A stretch of 8,737 bases of DNA from CAIKZZ01 sp035524595 (lineage in GTDB: Bacteria > Pseudomonadota > Gammaproteobacteria > Steroidobacterales > Steroidobacteraceae): positions 1-8,737 of the forward strand of contig DATKOP010000103.1 in NCBI GenBank assembly GCA_035524595.1, read 5' to 3'. Below are positions 1 to 4,866 of the stretch, in pieces. A program made the translations under genes and the position numbers. The notes under the pieces are model-generated. The model searched no databases. It saw only the letters and a program-made list of their open reading frames with translations, and was not told the origin of the DNA. Every line of letters begins with the position of its first letter. Positions within the stretch are counted from its first letter, which is position 1.

Positions 1-277
1 CGCCGCGATCCCCGTCGTCGGCCTCGCGACGCGCGCCGACGCCGCGCCCGCCAAGCTCGACGTCGCCGACCCGCAGGCGAAGTCGCTCGGCTACGTCACC
101 GACACGACCAAGGTCGACGATAAGACCAACCCGCAGCACAAGCCGGACCAGAAGTGCGCGAACTGCGCCCAGTACCAGGGCAAGGCCACCGACGCCACCG
201 CGCCCTGCACGATCTTCGCCGGCAAGCTGGTCGCCGGCAGCGGCTGGTGCAAGGTCTGGGTCAAGAAGCCCGCCTGA
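1..277 (+). CDS. High-potential iron-sulfur protein (HiPIP), 3' part, 5' end outside window
   Basis: HiPIPs are small periplasmic one-electron carriers with a [4Fe-4S] cluster; they pass electrons from the cytochrome bc1 complex to reaction centres or terminal oxidases. The visible frame gives 91 residues ending at TGA 275-277. Four cysteines at visible residues 52, 55, 69 and 83 are spaced C-x2-C-x13-C-x13-C, with a Gly-Trp just before the last one. A SLGY segment at 28-31 supplies the conserved cluster-facing tyrosine, followed by TDTTKVD as in purple-bacterial HiPIPs. The first 15 or so residues (AAIPVVGLATRADA) look like the end of a Tat signal peptide, which fits because HiPIPs fold with their cluster before export. 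The twin-arginine motif itself would lie upstream of the window. A hairpin 16 bases downstream suggests the transcript ends here. The family call is strong; the physiological partner cannot be told. Confidence 0.93.
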   Translation, partial: AAIPVVGLATRADAAPAKLDVADPQAKSLGYVTDTTKVDDKTNPQHKPDQKCANCAQYQGKATDATAPCTIFAGKLVAGSGWCKVWVKKPA

Positions 278-293
278 TCCGGGCAGCGGCCAA

Positions 294-321
294 GGCGGGC
301 GCGACGCGGTCGCGGCCCGCC
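294..321 (+). terminator. GC-rich hairpin after the HiPIP gene, possible terminator
   Basis: GGCGGGC-GCGAC (294-305) pairs with GTCGC-g-GCCCGCC (309-321), giving a 12-bp stem with one bulged G and a GCG loop, 16 bases after the HiPIP stop. No T-run follows; the next bases are C-rich. It may be a U-tract-less terminator or a 3' stabilising stem. Confidence 0.4.
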
Positions 322-390
322 GCCGCCCCCGTCCCGCCGCCCCGCGCCGCGCGCCTGGTCGCAGCGGCGTCGCGCGCCCCCCGGGCTGCT

Positions 391-401
391 GGCATAGTGC
401 C
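391..401 (+). promoter_or_regulatory. Weak -10-like dyad upstream of the M13 peptidase gene
   Basis: GGCAtagTGCC is a perfect 4+4 dyad about 43 bases before the peptidase ATG. It contains CATAGT (393-398), which matches the sigma-70 -10 consensus at four of six positions. No good -35 hexamer lies 16-18 bases upstream. It is the only non-GC-rich spot in the 278-443 spacer, so it is a candidate promoter or operator, not a firm call. The rest of the spacer is C-rich tract and short GCGCGC repeats. Confidence 0.25.
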
Positions 402-432
402 TACCCCCGCGTCCCTTCCCGGGCCGCCGCGC

Positions 433-439
433 GAGGTGA
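433..439 (+). promoter_or_regulatory. Ribosome binding site of the M13 peptidase gene
   Basis: GAGGTGA lies four bases before the ATG at 444 and matches the anti-Shine-Dalgarno sequence well. It supports this start, which also places a signal-like hydrophobic segment at the protein's N-terminus. Confidence 0.75.
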
Positions 440-443
440 CACG

Positions 444-2489
444 ATGACCCGCATCCGCTCCCTGGGCACGGCCGTCGCCGGCCTCGCCGTCGTTGTCCTC
501 ATCGGCGGCGCGGTGGCCGCGAGCACGCCGCACGCGGCGATCGGCCGCTACGGCCTCGACCTCGCCGGCGGCGAGCGCACGCTCGCCCCGGGCAGCGACT
601 TCTACCGCTACGCGAACGGCCACTGGCTCGCGACCACGGCGCTGCCGCCGGACCGCAGCAGCTGGGGCACGTTCGCGCAGCTGCGCGAGGAATCCGACGC
701 GCACGTGCACGAGATCCTCGAGGCCGCCGCCGCGGGCAACGCCCCGGCGCCGGGCGCCGAGCGCAAGATCGGCGACTACTACGCCGCCTTCCTCGACACG
801 GCCGCCATCGAGGCGCGCGGCCTCGAGCCGGCGCAGCCGGCGCTCGCCGCCATCGACGCCGCGAAGACGCCCGAGGACGTCGCCGCGCTGATGGCGCGCC
901 CGGACCTCGGCCTGCCGGCGCCGATCGACTTCGGCGTCACGGTCGACCGCAAGAACCCCGACCGCTACGTCGTCGTGGTCACGCACGGCGGCCTCGCGCT
1001 ACCGGACCGCGACTACTACCTGCGCGACGACGCGCAGTTCGCGACCGTGCGGCGGCAGTACGCCGAGCACGTCGCCCGCCTGCTGGCGCTCGCCGGGCAG
1101 CCGGACCCGGCGGGCGGCGCGCAGACCATCCTCGCGCTCGAGACCGCGATCGCGAAGCTGCACTGGCCGCGCGCCGAGCGCCGCGACCGCGACAAGACCT
1201 ACAACGCGCGGACCCGCGCGGCACTGGCGGCGCTGGCGCCGGCCTACCCGTGGGACGCGGCGCTCGCGGCCGCGGAGCTCGGCGCGGTCGGCGACGTGGT
1301 GGTCTCCGAGGTCACCGCGATGGCGCCGCTCGGCGAGCTGTTCCGCTCGACGCCGGTCGACAGCTGGAAGACCTACCTGCGCTACCACTACCTGCGCCGC
1401 CACGCCGCGGTGCTGCCGGCGGCGCTCGATGCCGAGGTGTTCGACTTCTACGGCCACACGCTCAACGGCCAGCCCGAGCAGCGCGTGCGCTGGAAGCGCG
1501 CGGTCGAGGCCACCAACGCCGCCCTCGGCGAGGCGGTCGGCCAGCAGTACGTCGCGCGCTACTTCCCGCCGGCGTCGAAGACCGCGATGCTGGCGCTGGT
1601 GGAGAACCTGCGCCACGCCTACGCCGAGCGGATCCGCGCGGTGCCGTGGATGTCCGCCGAGACCAAGGCGGCGGCGGCGCAGAAGCTCGCGAGCTTCCGG
1701 CCGAAGATCGGCTACCCGGACCGCTGGCGCGACTACGCGGCGCTCGAGGTGCGCCGCGGCGATGCGTTCGGCAACGCGGCGCGGGCGGCGCTGTTCGAGT
1801 GGCGCCGCGAGGCCGGCCGCCTCAACCAGCCGACCGACCGCGACGAATGGGGCATGACGCCGCAGACCGTCAACGCCTACTACAACCCGACCTTCAACGA
1901 GATCGTGTTCCCGGCGGCGATCCTGCAGCCGCCGTTCTTCGATCCGGCGGCGGACGCGGCGGTCAACTACGGCGCGATCGGCGCCGTCATCGGCCACGAG
2001 ATGGGCCACGGCTTCGACGACCAGGGCTCGAAGTCGGACGCGCGCGGCGTGCTGCACCCGTGGTGGAACGAGCACGACGTGGCCGAGTTCCAGAAGCTCA
2101 CCGGCCGGCTCGCCGAGCAGTACTCGGCGTTCGAGCCGCTGCCCGGCATCCGGGTCAACGGCCGCCTCACGCTCGGCGAGAACATCGGCGACCTCGGCGG
2201 CATCGAGGCGGCTCACGAGGCGTACCGGATCGCGCTCGGCGGGCACGCGGCCCCGGTGCTCGAGGGACTGAGCGGCGAGCAGCGCTTCTTCCTCGCCTAC
2301 GCGCAGGTGTGGCGGGTGCTGTACCGCGACGAGAGCCTGCGCAACCTGGTGCTGTCCGACCCGCACAGCCCGGGCCAGTACCGGGTCAACGGCGTGGTGC
2401 GCAACGTCGACGCCTGGTACGCGGCCTTCGGCGTCGGGCCCGGTGCGCCGCTCTACCTCGCGCCCGCGCAGCGCGTGCACATCTGGTAG
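444..2489 (+). CDS. Exported M13-family zinc metallopeptidase (neprilysin/PepO type)
   Basis: M13 enzymes are zinc endopeptidases cutting oligopeptides on the amino side of hydrophobic residues; bacterial ones usually act in the periplasm or on the outer envelope. At 681 aa this protein has the family's normal length. A basic start (R3, R5) and a hydrophobic stretch at about 7-26 form a signal peptide or anchor; there is no lipobox. The M13 N-terminal domain begins near DFYRYANGHW (52-61). The catalytic domain has NAYYNP (477-482) for substrate backbone binding, HEMGH (518-522) with zinc ligands H518 and H522 and catalytic E519, and ENIGD (579-583) giving third ligand E579 and D583. H641 and R647 in HSPGQYR are six apart, like H711 and R717 of neprilysin. 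The C-terminus RVHIW is a typical bacterial ending. All key residues are present, so it should be active. Substrate is unknown. The gene stands alone and is convergent with the lysine-rich gene. Confidence 0.95.
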   Translation: MTRIRSLGTAVAGLAVVVLIGGAVAASTPHAAIGRYGLDLAGGERTLAPGSDFYRYANGHWLATTALPPDRSSWGTFAQLREESDAHVHEILEAAAAGNAPAPGAERKIGDYYAAFLDTAAIEARGLEPAQPALAAIDAAKTPEDVAALMARPDLGLPAPIDFGVTVDRKNPDRYVVVVTHGGLALPDRDYYLRDDAQFATVRRQYAEHVARLLALAGQPDPAGGAQTILALETAIAKLHWPRAERRDRDKTYNARTRAALAALAPAYPWDAALAAAELGAVGDVVVSEVTAMAPLGELFRSTPVDSWKTYLRYHYLRRHAAVLPAALDAEVFDFYGHTLNGQPEQRVRWKRAVEATNAALGEAVGQQYVARYFPPASKTAMLALVENLRHAYAERIRAVPWMSAETKAAAAQKLASFRPKIGYPDRWRDYAALEVRRGDAFGNAARAALFEWRREAGRLNQPTDRDEWGMTPQTVNAYYNPTFNEIVFPAAILQPPFFDPAADAAVNYGAIGAVIGHEMGHGFDDQGSKSDARGVLHPWWNEHDVAEFQKLTGRLAEQYSAFEPLPGIRVNGRLTLGENIGDLGGIEAAHEAYRIALGGHAAPVLEGLSGEQRFFLAYAQVWRVLYRDESLRNLVLSDPHSPGQYRVNGVVRNVDAWYAAFGVGPGAPLYLAPAQRVHIW

Positions 2490-2516
2490 GCCGCGCGGGC
2501 CGCCCGCAACGGAGAA

Positions 2517-2546
2517 GGCCCCGGGTGGCTCGCGCCAACCGGGGCC
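2517..2546 (-). terminator. Strong GNRA-loop hairpin, terminator for the lysine-rich gene and possibly also the M13 gene
   Basis: On the plus strand GGCCCCGG-G-TGGC (2517-2529) pairs with GCCA-A-CCGGGGCC (2534-2546): 12 pairs with a single G/A mismatch. Read on the minus strand the loop is GCGA closed by C-G, a stable GNRA tetraloop, followed by TTCTCC. It sits 32 bases past the minus-strand stop and 27 past the M13 stop, between the two convergent genes, so it may act in both directions. The T-tract is poor in the plus direction. Confidence 0.65.
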
Positions 2547-2578
2547 CCTGACTTCATCGAGTCGGTCGAACGAGTCGC

Positions 2579-2761
2579 TTACTTGGCAGCGGCCTCGTCC
2601 TTCTTCGTATCCTTCTTGTTGTGCTTCTTGCCGTGCTTCTTCTTCGCCGGCTTGGCATCCGAGGAAGCAGCCGGGGGCGAGGCACCGGGCGCCGTGTCCG
2701 CCGCGAACACCGGCATGGCGAGCGTCAGGGCGGCAACGAGCAGAGCGAGCTTCTTGAACAT
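2579..2761 (-). CDS. Small exported lysine-rich protein with KKxx repeat, function unknown
   Basis: I do not recognise a named family. The 60-aa product has a clear Sec signal peptide: basic MFKK, a hydrophobic core to about residue 16, and MPVFA before a likely cleavage between residues 20 and 21. The mature part is about 40 residues with no cysteine or aromatic residue. It starts with an Ala/Pro/Ser-rich stretch (21-39) and ends in a lysine-rich tail with four tetrads, KKHG, KKHN, KKDT and KKDE (41-56). Eleven of 40 mature residues are lysine. The ATG is well supported by GGAGGT eight bases upstream, and a strong hairpin follows the stop. Similar short lysine-rich exported proteins occur in proteobacteria and are sometimes likened to acid-shock proteins; that comparison is from architecture only. 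A polycationic, likely disordered periplasmic protein could bind polyanions such as LPS, which is inference. The gene is less GC-rich than its neighbours, largely because of its AAG codons. Confidence 0.82.
   Translation of the reverse strand: MFKKLALLVAALTLAMPVFAADTAPGASPPAASSDAKPAKKKHGKKHNKKDTKKDEAAAK
2594..2641 (-). repeat. Four 12-nt in-frame tandem units encoding KKxx
   Basis: Each unit begins AAGAAG on the minus strand and encodes KKHG, KKHN, KKDT and KKDE in turn. The first two units share AAGAAGCAC and the last two share AAGAAGGA. The 12-nt period keeps frame, so unit gain or loss would change tail length without a frameshift. Confidence 0.8.
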
Positions 2762-2770
2762 GAGACGTAA

Positions 2771-2776
2771 CCTCCA
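2771..2776 (-). promoter_or_regulatory. Ribosome binding site of the lysine-rich gene
   Basis: The minus strand reads TGGAGG and then TTACGTCTC before the ATG, so GGAGGT sits eight bases upstream at near-ideal spacing. It fixes the start at 2761. Confidence 0.8.
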
Positions 2777-2784
2777 AAGATTTT

Positions 2785-2813
2785 CAGGGCGTCGCGCCCA
2801 GCAGGGCGTCGCG
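2785..2813 (-). repeat. 12-bp direct repeat with alternative hairpins in the leader of the lysine-rich gene
   Basis: CAGGGCGTCGCG occurs perfectly at 2785-2796 and 2802-2813, offset by 17 bases, just upstream of the ribosome binding site of the minus-strand gene. On that strand the order is CGCCC, tgct, GGGCG, cga, CGCCC. The middle GGGCG can pair with either flanking CGCCC, giving two mutually exclusive 5-bp hairpins. It could be a tandem protein-binding site or a structured leader. Confidence 0.5.
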
Positions 2814-2847
2814 GATCAATGTTGCGGTGCCGCCGGCCGAACGCGGC

Positions 2848-2864
2848 AAGTATGAAGCACACTT
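2848..2864. promoter_or_regulatory. Operator-like dyad in the divergent control region
   Basis: AAGTATG-AAG-CACACTT is a 7+7 inverted repeat with one mismatched pair and a 3-base spacer. It lies in the only AT-rich island (about 2848-2868) between the lysine-rich gene and the cupin gene, 87 bases from one ATG and 114 from the other. A transcription factor site serving one or both genes is plausible. Clear -35/-10 pairs were not found by eye. Confidence 0.35.
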
Positions 2865-2952
2865 AATTCGCTGCACTGCACACGGCGGCCCGGCTGAGTC
2901 CGCAGCAGCGCTGTGGAATCCGCGACTATGCGCCGGCCCGCCCGGCCCGTAG

Positions 2953-2971
2953 CGTCCGTTGCCCAAGGACG
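2953..2971 (+). promoter_or_regulatory. Ribosome binding site of the cupin gene inside a small hairpin
   Basis: AAGGA (2965-2969) is eight bases before the ATG at 2978 and supports that start. CGTCC (2953-2957) can pair with GGACG (2967-2971), with TT/AA pairs inside, so most of the ribosome binding site would be held in a 5- to 7-bp stem. This could lower or gate translation, but the stem is short. Confidence 0.5.
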
Positions 2972-2977
2972 GATCGC

Positions 2978-3817
2978 ATGGCGCGCCCCCACATCGACTA
3001 CCTGCAGTCGCAGAGCCTGCCGTGGCAGGCGAGTCCGTGGCCGTTCCTGCCGGGCTGCCACGTCAAGATCCTGAGCCGGGATGCGGACACGGGCGCGACC
3101 AGCCTCCTGGTGCGCTATCCGTCCGGCTGGGAGGCGCCCGCGCCCGGGTTCCTCGCGACCAGCGAGGAGCTGCTGGTGCTCGACGGGCTGCTGGAGCTCG
3201 ACGGGCGCCGCTGCGGCCAGGACGCGTACGGCTGGTTCCCGGCCGGCTGGCGCCATGCGACGCGCGCGGCGCCCGACGGCGCGGTGGCGCTGACCTTCTT
3301 CGACGCGGACCCGCTCTGCAGCAGCGCGCCGGCGGGCGGCGGCGCGGCGCTCGAGAGCCGCCTCGTCGACAGCTTCGACCTGCCGTGGTCCGCCGCGGCG
3401 CCCGGCCTCGTGACCGGCAGCGACGCGCACCGCTGCAAGCTGCTGCGCGGCTCGCCGGGCGGCGGCTCGGCGACGCTGCTGCTCAGCACCGCGGCGCACC
3501 TGCACCCGCCGCGCTGGCAGGGGCCGCAGGAGATCCACGCCTGCGCCGAGGAGCTGTACCTGCTGGCGGGCGACCTCCTGAGCCCGATCGGGCAGCTCGC
3601 GGCCGGCGCCTACTGCTGGCTGCCGTCGCGCGTCGCGCACGGCCCCTACGGCTCGCGCGGCGGCAGCCTCGCGCTGATGCGCATCCACGGGGCGCCGTTC
3701 ACGACCGAGTTCACCGACCACGAGCTCGCGCTCGAGCGCACGCCCCCCTACCAGCCGGTGCTGCCGCCGGCGCTGCGCGCGCTCACGGTGCGGCCGTGGC
3801 GGCCGCAGCGCTACTGA
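2978..3817 (+). CDS. Two-cupin-domain protein (DUF4437/ChrR-like cupin)
   Basis: Cupins are small beta-barrels that often bind a metal and act as dioxygenases, isomerases or sensors; this one has no signal peptide and should be cytoplasmic. The 279-aa product holds two cupin copies. Copy 1 (about 30-109) has EELLVLDG (63-70) and PAGWRH (88-93), so motif 2 is intact but the HxH of motif 1 is missing. Copy 2 (about 153-237) has H187 and E191/E192 in HACAEELYLLAGD, and P216 to H221 in motif 2, a more complete metal site; HLH at 174-176 adds further histidines. The opening MARPHIDYLQSQSLPW resembles DUF4437-type cupins from memory, so that label is tentative. It stands alone, divergent from the lysine-rich gene, and its last seven bases overlap the CHAD gene on the other strand. 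Substrate is unknown. Confidence 0.85.
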   Translation: MARPHIDYLQSQSLPWQASPWPFLPGCHVKILSRDADTGATSLLVRYPSGWEAPAPGFLATSEELLVLDGLLELDGRRCGQDAYGWFPAGWRHATRAAPDGAVALTFFDADPLCSSAPAGGGAALESRLVDSFDLPWSAAAPGLVTGSDAHRCKLLRGSPGGGSATLLLSTAAHLHPPRWQGPQEIHACAEELYLLAGDLLSPIGQLAAGAYCWLPSRVAHGPYGSRGGSLALMRIHGAPFTTEFTDHELALERTPPYQPVLPPALRALTVRPWRPQRY

Positions 3818-4749
3818 GACCGGCCCTGCCGGCCGCGCGCCCTGGCGTGCGCGGGCCGGCGCGGCTGCACCGAGCGCAGCATCTCGGCGGGCGCGGCGTC
3901 GCTCCACATCTGCCACCACTGCGCGGCCCGCGGCGCCAGGCGCCGCGGCCGCTCCTCGTAGAAGCGCTCGCCGATCGCGAAGGCGCGCGCGCGCAGCGCC
4001 GCACGGCGCCTGGCGAGCGCCGCGACCAGGCGCCGCTGCAGCGCCTTCGGCAGCGGCGCCGCCTCGAGCCGCGCGCCGAGCAGCGCGCAATCGTGGTGCG
4101 CGCCGAGCACGTCCGCGAGCCGGTGCGCCTCGGCGGCCAGCGCCGTCATCAGCCGCGGCCAGGCGGGCGCGAGCGCCTCGAGCGCGTGCCAGTAGTGCTT
4201 GACGTGCTTGCGCCAGGCGTGCAGGCGCGCGGGTCGCGGCACCTCGCGGGCCGCGGCGAAGGCGCGCCGGCCACGGCGGTAGATGCGCACGAAGCCGTCG
4301 GCCAGCATCGCGCGGTCGCCCTCGAGCCGCACGGCGAGCAGCCGCGTGCGGCCGCTCGCGAGCAGCTGCCGCGCCCGCGCCATGTCGATGCCGGCGCGCC
4401 GCGCCCGGCGCTCGCGGTCGAGGCGCGCGACCAGCGGCCTGAGCGCCGCCGCGGACACGCCGGCGTCGGTCGCGAGCTCGCGCAAGAGGTCACGCTGCGC
4501 GGCGGCGTCGCGGGCCGCGCCGAGCATCTGGCCGACGTCGCGCAGCACGCCGTTGGCCGCGGCGTAGGCGGGCGGCGCGAGCGCGCCGCGCACCAGCCGC
4601 AGCAGCGCGCGGGCGCGCTTCAGCTCGCGCCGCGCGAGGTGCACGGTCGCGTCGTCCGGCCGGCGGGCGAGCGCGCGCTCGGCGGCGACGATCCGCGCCA
4701 CGCACAGCCGCCGCGCCGTCCGCACCGCCTTCGAGTTCGTCTCGACCAT
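3811..4749 (-). CDS. CHAD-domain protein, probable polyphosphate-associated
   Basis: CHAD (conserved histidine alpha-helical) domains are helical bundles that bind inorganic polyphosphate, and some localise to polyphosphate granules; this is family knowledge. The 312-aa product is essentially one CHAD domain of usual length. Repeat 1 has VHLARRELKRARALLRLVRG (36-55), carrying H37 and basic residues on one helix face. Repeat 2 has LHAWRKHVKHYWHALEAL (176-193), with H177, R180, K181, K184 and H185, then LADVLGAHHD (211-220). The tail (about 294-312) is Arg-rich and probably disordered. There is no signal peptide, so it should be cytoplasmic. The chosen ATG at 4749 has GGAG five bases upstream; an ATG at 4806 in the same frame has none. 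It is divergent from the transpeptidase gene, and its stop overlaps the cupin stop on the other strand. No CYTH/triphosphatase domain is fused to it. Confidence 0.88.
   Translation of the reverse strand: MVETNSKAVRTARRLCVARIVAAERALARRPDDATVHLARRELKRARALLRLVRGALAPPAYAAANGVLRDVGQMLGAARDAAAQRDLLRELATDAGVSAAALRPLVARLDRERRARRAGIDMARARQLLASGRTRLLAVRLEGDRAMLADGFVRIYRRGRRAFAAAREVPRPARLHAWRKHVKHYWHALEALAPAWPRLMTALAAEAHRLADVLGAHHDCALLGARLEAAPLPKALQRRLVAALARRRAALRARAFAIGERFYEERPRRLAPRAAQWWQMWSDAAPAEMLRSVQPRRPAHARARGRQGRSQ
3820..3857 (+). terminator. Tandem hairpins after the cupin gene, possible terminator
   Basis: CCGGC-cct-GCCGG (3820-3832) comes three bases after the cupin stop. Alternatively GGCCGCGCGC (3831-3840) pairs with 3847-3857, giving about ten pairs with one bulged G and one G-U. 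The two options overlap by two bases. There is no T-tract, and the sequence also codes the C-terminus of the CHAD protein, so base pairing may be incidental to GC-rich codons. Confidence 0.25.
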
Positions 4750-4814
4750 CGCCGCTCCCGCGCCCGCAGGCCGCGAAGCATGCACGGTGGCGGCGCCGCG
4801 CGCCATTGCGAGTT

Positions 4815-4830
4815 GCCGCGCCGGCGCGGC
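4815..4830. promoter_or_regulatory. Perfect 16-bp palindrome between the CHAD and transpeptidase genes
   Basis: GCCGCGCCGGCGCGGC is a perfect palindrome in the 117-base divergent spacer, 36 bases before the transpeptidase ATG. A second dyad, GGCGC-cgc-GCGCC, lies nearby at 4792-4804. Either could be an operator, but in DNA this GC-rich such palindromes also arise by chance. No clear -35/-10 pair was seen in the spacer. Confidence 0.3.
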
Positions 4831-4866
4831 CGCGCTCGCCGCCGGCACGCACGCTAGGCCGCCCGC

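Noticed and set aside
278..443. Small RNA or hidden gene between the HiPIP and peptidase genes
   Set aside because: Only a hairpin, C-rich tracts and a weak -10-like dyad are visible; a 97-codon frame across it starts inside the HiPIP gene and is low-complexity.
2579..2761. Calling the lysine-rich gene a horizontally acquired insert because of its lower GC
   Set aside because: The lower GC follows from AAG lysine codons; there are no flanking repeats, integrase or transposase remains.
999..2777. Open frame of about 590 codons antisense to the M13 peptidase gene
   Set aside because: It mirrors the real gene in a GC-rich genome where stops are rare. The translation is Arg/Val/Ala-rich with no motif, and the plus-strand frame has a complete catalytic site.
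2959..4857. Open frame of 632 codons over the cupin and CHAD genes
   Set aside because: Its translation is low-complexity Arg/Ala/Pro, and it runs through one gene in the wrong frame and another in antisense. Both true genes have domain signatures.
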